From: a virus
DNA: 31,751 bases
Reading direction: 5' to 3' (one strand)
Virus record (IMG/VR): IMGVR_UViG_3300020182_000122
Coordinates: 1 to 31,751 of that record
Shown: positions 15,341 through 23,702 of the stretch, piece after piece
Position numbering within the stretch: the first letter of the stretch is position 1
Layout: every line of letters begins with the position of its first letter
Position numbers and translations under genes: made by a program
Notes under the pieces: model-generated
What the model saw: the letters and a program-made list of their open reading frames with translations, nothing else
Databases searched by the model: none
What the model was told of the DNA's origin: nothing

Positions 15341-17413
15341 TTATGTGCGTCTGGGCGGCTGACGCATTCCTGGCCCAGTAACTACGTTTTGTAGCTTCTG
15401 GGCTGTGTCTACTACGTTCGAGCGCTCTTTCTGTTCAATGCCAGCAAGCGTTTCGATCGTCTTGGCGCGCGTCTCTTCTGTTCGCGCTGCCGTGTATTCT
15501 ACATCTGCCATAGCCTTCTGTGCCTGTGCCTGAGACTTCGCAGCCTCCGCTTCCAGATACATGGACTGTGGATCAGGCTGACCCTGAAGCTGCTGAAGTT
15601 CAGCCATCAGTTCTTCGTTCTCTTGATCTGTAGGCTCAACAACACCCATGCGGATCAGCTTCTTGCGGAAGTATCCACGAACCTCGCCAATGCCCTCGCC
15701 TTCCATGTTCATCATGGCCATAGCGCCAAGCACCTGCTGCGTCTCTGGGTCAGTAGCAAGCTGCATCATGCCCATCAGTGAGCGAACAGTTGCAGAACGC
15801 TTAGAAGACGATGACGGACCAACCTCAACAGAAACGTCAAACTTGGCTTGGCTCAGATCGTTCTCATATTCGATTTCACCTGTCTCTTGGTTCAGAACAG
15901 GCTTGCCCAGTTCGATGCGGTGCAGTTCGCCCTGTGAACCCATGCCCTTCATCTTGCGACCAGGCTCAACCATGATTTCGCGAGACATAGACAGCCAGAT
16001 CTCACCAGCGCGCTTGATCGCCTTGGCCATGTTGCTCATGTAGATGAACGACTGCATGTCCAGACGGTTTTGGATCAACTCAACAGCCTTGCCAGAAATG
16101 TTGGACTGCATTTCTTCGCCAGCTTCTTGGTTGCCAAGAAGGTCAGAGATGTCTTGCTCTGTGATCTGCAACAGACCAGCCAACGCAGGCGGAACAACAG
16201 GCGGCTTGGTGTAGCCGATCGGACCGGCCATGACTTCTTGCCCATTGGCGTCAGTCACTGTGTTCAGCAGAAGATATGGATAGTTCTTCAGGTTGTCTTC
16301 TGCCCACATCATTTCAAAGCCAGCAACTTGCTCTGGTGTGAACAGTGGCTTTTCTACTGTGGAAAGCGCAGAGATTTCGCCCAGCTTGGAAAGCTGCATG
16401 TTCTTCAGGCGCTGTGCATCCTTAGCCATACGAACGTGGCCCATGCAGCGCTCTACGTTATCAATGAACCAGCGCTTGCCATAAACAGGAACAATCGGGA
16501 TTTCAGTGCCTGCGATGTAGCCAGCATCATCCAAGATGCCAGAGCCAGACATGATGTATTTACGAACCTTGCGGCGCTTAACGCGTTTCTGGCGAACCTC
16601 GATCGTGCCAATAGCATCAAGTGTTTTTTCAAGGTTTTCATCCTGATCGAAGTCGGTCTCGCTGTAGCGTTCTTCTTCACCGTCGATGGTCTGGAAGATG
16701 CGGATCAGTTCAGACGCTTCTTCGACGCGGTAGACCTCCGCAACATAAACCATGTCAGGCGTTGCCCAATCAAATTCATATTGGTGGATTTCTTTTGGCC
16801 ACGAAGATGGATCATCGTCATACTCAGAAATGTAAGCATCGCGCGTCATGGCTGTCAGAACGTAGCACAGGCGTGCATCTGACTTGTCTTGGCGCTTGGC
16901 GTCCATATCGAAAAACACGGTGCTGTCAGCGTCATAAATCGGCTCTATGCGGATGCGCTGGTTGTCGTTGTCTTCATCGTATTCGTCTTCGTAAACAGAG
17001 CGCAGGCGGAACGCGCCAAAGCCACCACCGACAGCTTCCTCAAACGCGTTGTCATACGCTTCATCTGCGGCGCTGTCTTCTTCGTCTGCACGGAACAGGC
17101 TGTCACAAGTATCGGCCAGCTTATCGTCTTCGTCGCCATCCTTGCTGACAAAATCAACAGTGATGCGGTTGTTGCGGTATTCGTTGATGATCCGCATGAC
17201 GCTCAGATGGATCTTGTTGACCTCAAAGCGCGGCTTGTTGTTGAACTGTTCTGCAAGGTTGCCTTCCCACTGCGCGCCAGCAATGGAGTAAAAGCGACGA
17301 TCCTCAAGGCACTGCAAACGCTCTTCACGCATTGATCCTTGGATGCTGTCAAACTCCAGAAGCGCCTCTTCGTGGACATTTGCCAGACGTTCTTTTTTGG
17401 TCATTCTTGCCAC
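15341..17413 (-). CDS. Portal protein, P22 gp1-like
   Basis: This roughly 690-residue protein matches the P22 portal (725 residues) in size and position between large terminase and scaffold. Features include an N-terminal RFYSIAGAQWEGNLAEQF-like segment, IVPVYGKRWFIDNVERCMGH, a QRLKNMQLSKLGEISALST helix and a Gln-rich helical C-terminus (LQQLQGQPDPQSMYLEAEAA), similar to the barrel of P22 gp1 (PF16510). Twelve subunits form the channel for DNA. The GTG at 17413 is preferred because GAGG lies 7 bases before it; an ATG at 17404 is the alternative. A promoter lies directly upstream. Confidence 0.9.
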   Translation of the reverse strand: MARMTKKERLANVHEEALLEFDSIQGSMREERLQCLEDRRFYSIAGAQWEGNLAEQFNNKPRFEVNKIHLSVMRIINEYRNNRITVDFVSKDGDEDDKLADTCDSLFRADEEDSAADEAYDNAFEEAVGGGFGAFRLRSVYEDEYDEDNDNQRIRIEPIYDADSTVFFDMDAKRQDKSDARLCYVLTAMTRDAYISEYDDDPSSWPKEIHQYEFDWATPDMVYVAEVYRVEEASELIRIFQTIDGEEERYSETDFDQDENLEKTLDAIGTIEVRQKRVKRRKVRKYIMSGSGILDDAGYIAGTEIPIVPVYGKRWFIDNVERCMGHVRMAKDAQRLKNMQLSKLGEISALSTVEKPLFTPEQVAGFEMMWAEDNLKNYPYLLLNTVTDANGQEVMAGPIGYTKPPVVPPALAGLLQITEQDISDLLGNQEAGEEMQSNISGKAVELIQNRLDMQSFIYMSNMAKAIKRAGEIWLSMSREIMVEPGRKMKGMGSQGELHRIELGKPVLNQETGEIEYENDLSQAKFDVSVEVGPSSSSKRSATVRSLMGMMQLATDPETQQVLGAMAMMNMEGEGIGEVRGYFRKKLIRMGVVEPTDQENEELMAELQQLQGQPDPQSMYLEAEAAKSQAQAQKAMADVEYTAARTEETRAKTIETLAGIEQKERSNVVDTAQKLQNVVTGPGMRQPPRRT

Positions 17414-17442
17414 GACATAGCCTCGCAATAAAATTTGCCTGT

Positions 17443-17471
17443 ATTATAAGACAGATTGACAGAAAAAACAA
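17443..17471 (-). promoter_or_regulatory. Sigma70-like promoter in front of the portal gene
   Basis: On the minus strand, -35 TTGTTT (17471-17466) and a perfect -10 TATAAT (17448-17443) are separated by 17 bases, in the 43-base gap between the large terminase stop and the portal start. The -35 box is adjacent to the terminase stop codon. The predicted start site is near 17436. Confidence 0.65.
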
Positions 17472-18698
17472 TCACCGTGCAATAGGCATAACATTAGCTA
17501 TTGGCTTGGCTTTTGCCTTCTTTTGACCATTGGCCCTTCGAGAACCTTCGCAGGCGTATCGCAGAGCGTCAATAACGTGATTGTCCTTGTCTTCCAAGAC
17601 GGGAAGAACAGCACCAGTGTCCCTGTCTGTCTTGTAGCTGTAAAGCGTCAGTTCATCGATTGTGTGCTTGCAGCGCGGGTGAACGATGATGTCAAACGAC
17701 TTGAGCCATTCAACGCCTTCCTCAACAGACTTTGGCCCCTTGACCGCTGGCTGTATCTTGGGAAAGCCATTCTTGCGCATATGGCTGATGGTCTCAGGGC
17801 GCGCGCTGTCAGCCACCATGGGCCATTTCTCAGCCTCTGGGATCGACATAATCAGCGATGGGGTGTCAACAATCTCACAGCCCACCTGATAAGCCTCATA
17901 GTCAATATACAGCTTACGGCCAACGATGTGGCTGCGAACAGCAACTGTCGGGTCTGTTGCAAAGCCCCAGTCAGCGCCAAGACGGTGAATTGCTTCTGGC
18001 GGCGCTTCGAAGTCTTCAATCGTCCAGTTTTTAAACACCCGCGTTTCGCTGTTGCGAACATACTCGCCTTTCCAAACGTGCATGTATTTGTCTGGATCGC
18101 GGCGCTTGTCGTATTCCATTTCGTCTTTGAGAACGTCAGGGAACCACGGGTTGTCTTCGAAGTTTACCTCAACAACCTTGCTTTTCTCTGGGGTGTTTGG
18201 ACCACGCAGCAATCCCTCAATCGGATCTGTGTCGTAACGCGGGTTCCATGTAAACCATAGCTGAGAACCTGGCTTACGAATAGTTGGGCGCAAGATATCC
18301 AGTGAGAACTGGCTCAGGCTCTGCGCTTCCTCGACCCAAGCAATGTCATAGCCCTCAAGCGACTTGATGCTGTCTGCTGTGTGGTTCTGCAAGCCTTGGA
18401 AGATGATGATGCCGCCATGAACGGATCTGATCTCAAACTCTTTGATCGTGAACATGTGCGCAACGCCAAGTTCTTCGATCTTGTTCTCCAGCAGCTTTTT
18501 GACCGACTGAGCCAGAGACTTCTGCACCTCACGAACGCACACAGCGTCCACACGCTCCATGATGCTGCGCTCGATCAGCATCTCTGCAAACAAGTGAGAC
18601 TTGCCAGAGCCACGACCGCCATGAGCACCAAGGTAGCGCGCATCTGGGTCACTCAGTATCGGGAGCGCCCAGCGCGGTGTTTTGATCTGGAGGTTCAT
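17472..18698 (-). CDS. terL: Terminase large subunit
   Basis: The 408-residue protein is the packaging motor and nuclease. The ATPase part has Walker A GGRGSGKSH (residues 27-35) and Walker B IAWVEEA (119-125, with the catalytic Glu in the EE pair). The RNase H-like nuclease part has acidic residues in GADWGF (D243), VADSA (D297) and HVIDALRYA (D377). This is the PBSX/Terminase_3 type, not the longer P22 gp2 type. It starts in an ATGA overlap with the 961-residue gene, so its translation is probably coupled to it. Together with the P22-like head genes it suggests headful packaging, but the cutting mode is not visible. Confidence 0.95.
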   Translation of the reverse strand: MNLQIKTPRWALPILSDPDARYLGAHGGRGSGKSHLFAEMLIERSIMERVDAVCVREVQKSLAQSVKKLLENKIEELGVAHMFTIKEFEIRSVHGGIIIFQGLQNHTADSIKSLEGYDIAWVEEAQSLSQFSLDILRPTIRKPGSQLWFTWNPRYDTDPIEGLLRGPNTPEKSKVVEVNFEDNPWFPDVLKDEMEYDKRRDPDKYMHVWKGEYVRNSETRVFKNWTIEDFEAPPEAIHRLGADWGFATDPTVAVRSHIVGRKLYIDYEAYQVGCEIVDTPSLIMSIPEAEKWPMVADSARPETISHMRKNGFPKIQPAVKGPKSVEEGVEWLKSFDIIVHPRCKHTIDELTLYSYKTDRDTGAVLPVLEDKDNHVIDALRYACEGSRRANGQKKAKAKPIANVMPIAR

Positions 18699-21580
18699 TC
18701 AGGTCCAGCCACCAAGTCTTCAAAGTCAGCTTGTGTCATGTTGTCAGCCAGCGCTTGCTCAACATCAATTGTGTTAGCGCCAAGGAAAGCAGCGGCACCA
18801 GCAATGCCGTATTTCTTCACAATGCTTACTAACTTATCGTCGAAAATAACATAATTACGCGACCCAGCTTGCTCAATATTCGTATCAAAACCTTTGTCTT
18901 GATATTCCTTAGAGATTGCGTTTGCTTCTTTACGGCTTCGCGCTCGGATTGGTTCTGTTTCGTATGGCTTTCCGCGATGTGACAGCTTCACCTCAAAGCC
19001 CATCCCACGCGAACCCGCGTCAAGGTATCGAACGCCCTTAAAGCCCTCCTCCAAAAGTCTTTGCGAAGTAAGTTCAGCTGGGTTTCCTTGAAAACGCTGC
19101 ATATTTCTTTCAATGCTGCCCAATGCGCCACCACCATGGATTTTCTCCATCGGGTCATAAGTCGCCCCATAATCACTGGGCAAATCTAGTTCGTCCAAAA
19201 ATCCTTGGATTTCTTCTATTTGCTGTGGCGTTGCAGGTTTCTCTGTTTCCTTAAGTATTCTTTCAATGCTTTCCTGCTGCCATTGCGGAAGTTCTCTAAA
19301 TGGAGTGTCCCAATCTAAAAATTCCTCAGGACTAGCATTAACATTGACTTCATACATACTGCCAGGAGGCTGATATTGCTTCCAGCTGCCGCTTTCCAGT
19401 GCGTCAATATTTCCTTGAACCATCTGCATAAAGTTTTCAGATGCCTCTGGCGAATTTTCCTTCATGTCTTGAAATAATTTCATGGCCGCATCTTCGCCCA
19501 TATTTCTTCTGACAACCAAATCATATATGTTTGCATTGTAGTCATCAGCTGGGAGCGGAATGTCTTTACTCAAAGCATCACGATAACTTCTCGCAATTCC
19601 TTCGTTTTCAGCGCCATACAGTCCGTATCCATAAGCCTGCGCACCCTCACCAGTTCCGATCTTATCGGATCGCATGCGACCAAGAGGGAAATCTTCAACA
19701 ACTTCCGCTCCCGCTGGAACGTCAGGCAAAACATCTGGTGCGCCAACAATGTATTCAGTTGTGCCATCCTGATAACGGACAAGGCGTTCTGCCGCGAAGT
19801 TATGAGGGGAGCCTTGAAACAACTTAATGCCAGAAGAGCCTTCTGCTATATCTGGCGCAGAGGCACCACCAAATCTTGACTGCATCTGCGGCGAAATCAT
19901 GTTCACGGAAGACATTTCGTCAATGTCAGCGAACACTTCTTCGAGCGTGGCGTTTGGCTTTCCAGCAGGGCGGCGACCAAGACGATAAGCAGTCGTTGCA
20001 GCAGCCTTCGATGACACCTGACCACCCATCATTGGGAAGTCCTGCATAACTTTATCCTGTAGGCTTTGACCAATGCCCTGACCACGGAACTCTTCGGGCA
20101 CCTCAAGTTCCAGAACAGATGCGCTGCCATCAGGTCGCACAACAACTTCCATTGTGCCGCCGCTTGCTGGATCAGTGTAGCGCACACGCTCAGTCCCTTG
20201 ACCGAAAATGCCTGAAGCATCTTTGCGCGTTACATCAAACGATCGATCGCCAACAACATCAGCACCAACAACGCCTTCGTCAGCCAATCGCTGATAGGTC
20301 TTGCGCAATGAAGCCTCGCCAGCTTCCGTCAAACCGCCAGTGGGCGCGTCAGGGTTTTCTTTGCGGAACAGGTATTGAAGTTCGCCGCCAATGCCTTGGC
20401 CTTGCAGTTCTTGAACAACAGCAAGTTCAGTGCCGTCACCTCGATCTGTGATGTATCCAACAACATCTTCTTCGCCAACGTCAGGATTGAACGCAGTGGC
20501 GTAGTAATTCCCATCAGAACCCCTGTAGAAAGTCGTGTCGCCTTGAGAACCAACAACCTCAGAATTGCGCGGCAACATCCCATACATGTCGCCCATTGCT
20601 AAGTTTGGACGATCTTCCGCTGCAACACGCTTGCCTCCAGGATTAACTGTTTCCAGATATGCCTCAAAGCCTTCGTCTTCTGTTGCTGTGCGAGCAGGCT
20701 CTTCAACCGCTTGCGACAAATCCCTGCCTTCTGCGCGCGATACTGCACGCTGATCCTTTAGATCATTGCGCATTCGCTGGACGCTCTTGTATTCATTGAA
20801 CGCAGCCGTGTCAGTTGGATTGTCCAAGACATTCTGGCGCAAAGCTGCGACCTCAATATCAAGTTCAGCAATTTGGTCATCAATGCTTTTCGCAGGACCG
20901 CCGCCAACAACATCAGCGCCAACGCCTTGAGCCATTGCTGGATCACCACGGCCAAGCAGGAAGTCAGCGTCCAAGTCACGGATGCCACGCAGCGTGCCGA
21001 TAGCGTCAGCCATGTATGGGCTGCTGTAAACCTCACGGGCAAGAACGCCTGCGCCTTCAGCAATGGGTCGCGTCAGTGGGAAAGCCTCTGCAACGCCAAG
21101 ACCAGCCTCTGCCGCACCCAAACCCATCTTGAGATAATCACCCTCTTGATAGCCCTCGACAGCGGTTCCTGCGCCCTCTTCGACGCCAAACACTGCGCCC
21201 AGAGGTGTGAGATCTGCCAAGCCAAGACCATCTAGGATGTTCTGAGATGTCGGGCTTGTGTCGCCCATGATGTCGCGTGCGTATCGTCCAGCAAGATATG
21301 GATCTAAGCCAACTTGGTTAATCAATGCATCTTGAACGCGCTGCGTGGACGTTTCGCGCATGGTGTAATCTGGCGCTTGCAGTGTGCCGTATGTTTGCTC
21401 TGCTTGGGAGATGTCTTCAGGCGTCAGCCTTGAAGCTGTTCTTGGAATGCGGCTGGATGGCTGGGTCGTGCCGCGATATTTGGCAACTTCGTCTGGCGTG
21501 AAACCAGCAGCGAGGAAATCATCATCGATCAGACCTGGTATTGATCGATCGTATTCTGCTAATTCAGCCAGTCTGTTCAT
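18695..21580 (-). CDS. Polyvalent protein with GNAT-like and ART-like regions
   Basis: This 961-residue protein is encoded between the two terminase subunits with 1- and 4-base overlaps. Residues 1-330 are helical and Gly/Ala-rich. Two acetyltransferase-like (GNAT) motifs follow: QGQGIGGEL (393-401) and EFRGQGIGQSL (497-507). The last third resembles the ADP-ribosyltransferase-like module of phage polyvalent proteins: LFQGSPHNF (587-595), DKIGTGEGAQAYGYGLYGAEN (split; 639-659), GVRYLDAGSRG (849-859) and NYVIFDDKL (909-917). A short hydrophobic patch (GIAGAAAFLGA) ends it. Such proteins are thought to be delivered with DNA to modify host targets. Catalytic competence and targets are unknown. 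Confidence 0.7.
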   Translation of the reverse strand: MNRLAELAEYDRSIPGLIDDDFLAAGFTPDEVAKYRGTTQPSSRIPRTASRLTPEDISQAEQTYGTLQAPDYTMRETSTQRVQDALINQVGLDPYLAGRYARDIMGDTSPTSQNILDGLGLADLTPLGAVFGVEEGAGTAVEGYQEGDYLKMGLGAAEAGLGVAEAFPLTRPIAEGAGVLAREVYSSPYMADAIGTLRGIRDLDADFLLGRGDPAMAQGVGADVVGGGPAKSIDDQIAELDIEVAALRQNVLDNPTDTAAFNEYKSVQRMRNDLKDQRAVSRAEGRDLSQAVEEPARTATEDEGFEAYLETVNPGGKRVAAEDRPNLAMGDMYGMLPRNSEVVGSQGDTTFYRGSDGNYYATAFNPDVGEEDVVGYITDRGDGTELAVVQELQGQGIGGELQYLFRKENPDAPTGGLTEAGEASLRKTYQRLADEGVVGADVVGDRSFDVTRKDASGIFGQGTERVRYTDPASGGTMEVVVRPDGSASVLELEVPEEFRGQGIGQSLQDKVMQDFPMMGGQVSSKAAATTAYRLGRRPAGKPNATLEEVFADIDEMSSVNMISPQMQSRFGGASAPDIAEGSSGIKLFQGSPHNFAAERLVRYQDGTTEYIVGAPDVLPDVPAGAEVVEDFPLGRMRSDKIGTGEGAQAYGYGLYGAENEGIARSYRDALSKDIPLPADDYNANIYDLVVRRNMGEDAAMKLFQDMKENSPEASENFMQMVQGNIDALESGSWKQYQPPGSMYEVNVNASPEEFLDWDTPFRELPQWQQESIERILKETEKPATPQQIEEIQGFLDELDLPSDYGATYDPMEKIHGGGALGSIERNMQRFQGNPAELTSQRLLEEGFKGVRYLDAGSRGMGFEVKLSHRGKPYETEPIRARSRKEANAISKEYQDKGFDTNIEQAGSRNYVIFDDKLVSIVKKYGIAGAAAFLGANTIDVEQALADNMTQADFEDLVAGPE

Positions 21581-21978
21581 TATGCTTCCTTCGGATCTAC
21601 AATCACCCGCTCGATCTTCTGCACGATGGGACCGCCATCTGGTCCTGAGTGTTCATTTTTCATCGTGTCGTTCCAATCGTCGCGGAACCTGTTTTTCATG
21701 TTGAAGATGTAACTGGTTGCGTTGAAGCCATCGATCCCACCAAACGTAGCCATGCGGCCATTTCGTTCCCACCATGCCTGCGAGTGACGCATTGCTTCCT
21801 TTACGGCCTCCGAAAACTTTTTGTTTTGGTTCTGCCATCTGTCGAAAGTGTCGTATGCAATATCAAGTTCCAGAGCCATTTCGCATTTGCTCATTCCCTC
21901 TTTGCCGCAGTTAATTACGATCTCGCACATCTTGGGTTCGTATTTTGTCGGTCTTCCAACTTTCTTCTTCGCTGCCAT
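21580..21978 (-). CDS. terS: Terminase small subunit
   Basis: The 132-residue protein has an N-terminal HTH region after a basic leader (MAAKKKVGRPTKYEPKMCE; then SKCEMALELDIAYDTFDRWQ), with a central helix (FSEAVKEAMRHSQAWWE) and a C-terminal part ending KIERVIVDPKEA. This is the usual pattern of small terminases, which recognise the packaging site and recruit the large subunit. The ATG at 21978 has GAGGTGT upstream and is preferred over one at 21990. It is the first gene of the virion operon, behind a clear promoter. A pac site, if the phage uses one, could lie within this gene as in P22. Confidence 0.85.
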   Translation of the reverse strand: MAAKKKVGRPTKYEPKMCEIVINCGKEGMSKCEMALELDIAYDTFDRWQNQNKKFSEAVKEAMRHSQAWWERNGRMATFGGIDGFNATSYIFNMKNRFRDDWNDTMKNEHSGPDGGPIVQKIERVIVDPKEA

Positions 21979-21994
21979 TTTACACCTCATATCT

Positions 21995-22009
21995 CAGACA
22001 AGCGGTCTG
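21995..22009. promoter_or_regulatory. Inverted repeat just downstream of the late promoter
   Basis: CAGAC-AAGCG-GTCTG is a perfect 5-bp inverted repeat with a 5-base centre. It lies about 7-21 bases after the predicted transcription start and 17 bases before the small-terminase ATG. It may be an operator or a short 5'-UTR hairpin. No U-tract follows, so it is not a terminator. Confidence 0.45.
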
Positions 22010-22022
22010 GTCGCATGTCCGA

Positions 22023-22051
22023 AATATAAAGCAATCTTGGCGTTATATCAA
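22023..22051 (-). promoter_or_regulatory. Strong sigma70-like promoter for the virion operon
   Basis: On the minus strand, -35 TTGATA (22051-22046) and -10 TATATT (22028-22023) are separated by exactly 17 bases, each matching consensus at five of six positions. The -35 box contains the TGA stop codon of the methyltransferase gene. The predicted start is near 22016, about 38 bases before the small-terminase ATG. Confidence 0.75.
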
Positions 22052-22866
22052 TTGCTGGAAGAAATCCGCTCCTTTGCAATGTTAAAATACGCCGCATCCA
22101 ACTCAATTCCAATGAACGAGCGCCCAAGGTCTTTAGAAGCCACGCCTGTTGTGCCGCTGCCCATGAATGGGTCTAGAACCGTGTCGCCCGCGTTTGACCA
22201 TGACTTGATGTGGTCTTGTGCAAGTTTATATGGGAACACGGCAGGGTGTTTCGCATTTCTGACACCACTCTTAATCTGCCAAACATTAAACCTTTTACCA
22301 AATTCAGAAACAGTAACAGTCCTGTTTTTTGTCATATCTCCGTTCTTTTTTCGTGAACTTACTGTGGTTTTCCTTCCTGCTTTTTTGTTTTTACGGTCCT
22401 TGATGGGGTTGAAATGTTTTGGACGACCCTTGCTAAAAACAAACATATATTCAAAACCGTTCCAATATGCGTAATTGCTGCCTTTTGCACCGCCTTGGCC
22501 GCCTTTTTCATAAATCATCGTATCGTGCAATCTGAAGCCGCACTCCATTGCGTGCAGTGCCTGCTTGAACGATGTGCCTGTCTCGCTGCCATTGATTGTG
22601 GCGTCTCCCACAACCCAGACGACAACGCCGCCATCAGCCGTGACGCGATGCAGGCTCTGAATGACTTCACGCCAGACATGCTCTCCCCACTGCTCGTTGT
22701 TCCCATTGTATGTGCGGAGGTTGTCATAGGGCGGGCTGGTCACTGTTAGATCAACCGAGCCGTCTGGTATTTCCTTCATGCGCTCCAAGCAGTCGCCTTG
22801 CATCAAGTTAATCGAAGCACCAGCCATCAGCTTGTCCACCGTAACGGTCTTATATTCTGGCTTCAT
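22048..22866 (-). CDS. Beta-class DNA methyltransferase
   Basis: This 272-residue protein has the beta-class order: catalytic motif TSPPYDNLR (43-51) near the N-terminus and the S-adenosylmethionine-binding motif DPFMGSGTTG (232-241) near the C-terminus, preceded by HPAVFPYKL (207-215). It methylates DNA bases. SPPY is common in N4-cytosine enzymes but is also seen in N6-adenine enzymes, so the base and site are not decided. No restriction enzyme is encoded next to it, so it is probably a solitary phage enzyme that protects or marks phage DNA. Ribosome site GGAG lies 7-8 bases upstream. Part of the gene (22270-22470) is more AT-rich than its surroundings. Confidence 0.9.
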   Translation of the reverse strand: MKPEYKTVTVDKLMAGASINLMQGDCLERMKEIPDGSVDLTVTSPPYDNLRTYNGNNEQWGEHVWREVIQSLHRVTADGGVVVWVVGDATINGSETGTSFKQALHAMECGFRLHDTMIYEKGGQGGAKGSNYAYWNGFEYMFVFSKGRPKHFNPIKDRKNKKAGRKTTVSSRKKNGDMTKNRTVTVSEFGKRFNVWQIKSGVRNAKHPAVFPYKLAQDHIKSWSNAGDTVLDPFMGSGTTGVASKDLGRSFIGIELDAAYFNIAKERISSSN

Positions 22867-22934
22867 TTGTCTCTCCGTAAAGCAGGAGGCTGCTTAGATG
22901 CCAGCGTGATGGCTTCCTTTCGGGCCTGCATCAT
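22863..22934 (-). CDS. Possible 23-residue leader ORF before the methyltransferase
   Basis: This ORF (MMQARKEAITLASKQPPALR RDK) ends in an ATGA overlap with the methyltransferase start and lies about 27 bases after a predicted promoter start. A GGA stretch is present upstream but the ribosome site is weak. It may couple or tune methyltransferase translation, or may be chance. Confidence 0.3.
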   Translation of the reverse strand: MMQARKEAITLASKQPPALRRDK

Positions 22935-22967
22935 TGCAAGTTTTCCGAACGCCACGCTGGTGCAGAA

Positions 22968-22996
22968 AGTATAAAGGGAATTTGACACAAGTTCAA
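22968..22996 (-). promoter_or_regulatory. Sigma70-like promoter for the methyltransferase gene
   Basis: On the minus strand, -35 TTGAAC (22996-22991) and -10 TATACT (22973-22968) are separated by 17 bases. The -35 box contains the TGA stop of the upstream DUF6378 gene, the same layout as the virion-operon promoter. Confidence 0.6.
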
Positions 22997-23259
22997 TCTT
23001 TTGTGGCAACCTCCCCGCCACAAGCAGCATATCCAGCCATGTCTATCCAATTATCGCAATGATATGGGTTGCCCCATGCTCTCACTGTCTTCAGATCAAT
23101 GAGCATAATTGCGACTTGATCTGGTCTGATTATTACGCCTAATCGAGCGCCCCAGATTGCCGCTATGCTTGCGAAGCTGTCCTCGATGTCACCGTGAGTT
23201 GCTGCCCGATCTACGCTTACACATTCACTGGCGTCCTCAAGTATTGAAACCCTGTTCAT
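22993..23259 (-). CDS. DUF6378-like protein
   Basis: The 88-residue product begins MNRVSILEDASECVSVDRAA. The ATG at 23259 overlaps the deaminase stop (ATGA), so the longer upstream reading frame is not used. The body has THGDIEDSFASIAAIWGARL, a LIDLKTVRAWGNPYHCDNWI stretch and DMAGYAA, which fit the DUF6378 family of small phage proteins. Their biochemical role is not established. The helical pattern with repeated acidic residues and a DNWxDxAGY motif is reminiscent of all-alpha nucleotide pyrophosphatases, and its place next to a dCTP-deaminase-like gene would suit nucleotide metabolism, but this is inference. Confidence 0.65.
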   Translation of the reverse strand: MNRVSILEDASECVSVDRAATHGDIEDSFASIAAIWGARLGVIIRPDQVAIMLIDLKTVRAWGNPYHCDNWIDMAGYAACGGEVATKD

Positions 23260-23702
23260 TGCCTTGCCCCTACTGGTTGATCTTCTTGATTTTGATACTT
23301 GCCGTTCCCGTATGATGCGGGTTCTTCTATGCGGTGAAAGATAGCCTGTGCGATGCCTGCACCTGCTGGGATGCGAAGCGGTTTCCATCCATAGTAAACC
23401 AGTTCGAGCGTGAGCCATCCGCGCCAGTCTGGTTCGATCACAGTGTTGAAGACTGACAGACCTTTGCGCGCCCATGTGCTTTTGTCGTGAACGACAGCGA
23501 CTAGATCCTGTGGCATGTCAAACTTTTCGATCGTGCTGGCCAGAGCGAAGCGCTTGAATGGGTGAAGTGTGACTGTTTGCTTGATGCGCAGATCATATCC
23601 AGCTTCTGACAATCCATAGCTGACACCATGCTCTTTCAGCTTCATGTCTGCCATTGGGGTGAGCGGGCGGGTGTCGTATAGCTTTCGTCCGTTGATAATC
23701 AT
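23256..23702 (-). CDS. dcd: dCTP deaminase / dUTPase-superfamily enzyme
   Basis: This 148-residue protein has the family motifs in order: YGLSEAGYDLRI (29-40), HDKSTWARKGL (72-82), TVIEPDWRGWLTLEL (87-101, with E100 in the place of the catalytic Glu), AGIAQAIFHRI (114-124) and YQNQEDQPVGAR (136-147). The family converts dCTP to dUTP as a trimer, feeding dTTP synthesis; some members also remove pyrophosphate, and some are plain dUTPases. It is shorter than the E. coli enzyme (193 residues). It overlaps both neighbours by 4 bases. It probably enlarges or adjusts the pyrimidine pool during phage replication. Confidence 0.85.
   Translation of the reverse strand: MIINGRKLYDTRPLTPMADMKLKEHGVSYGLSEAGYDLRIKQTVTLHPFKRFALASTIEKFDMPQDLVAVVHDKSTWARKGLSVFNTVIEPDWRGWLTLELVYYGWKPLRIPAGAGIAQAIFHRIEEPASYGNGKYQNQEDQPVGARQ

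Noticed and set aside
16070-16882. 270-codon plus-strand frame opposite the portal gene
   Set aside because: Despite its length it is fully antisense to the well-supported portal protein and has no domain or ribosome site.
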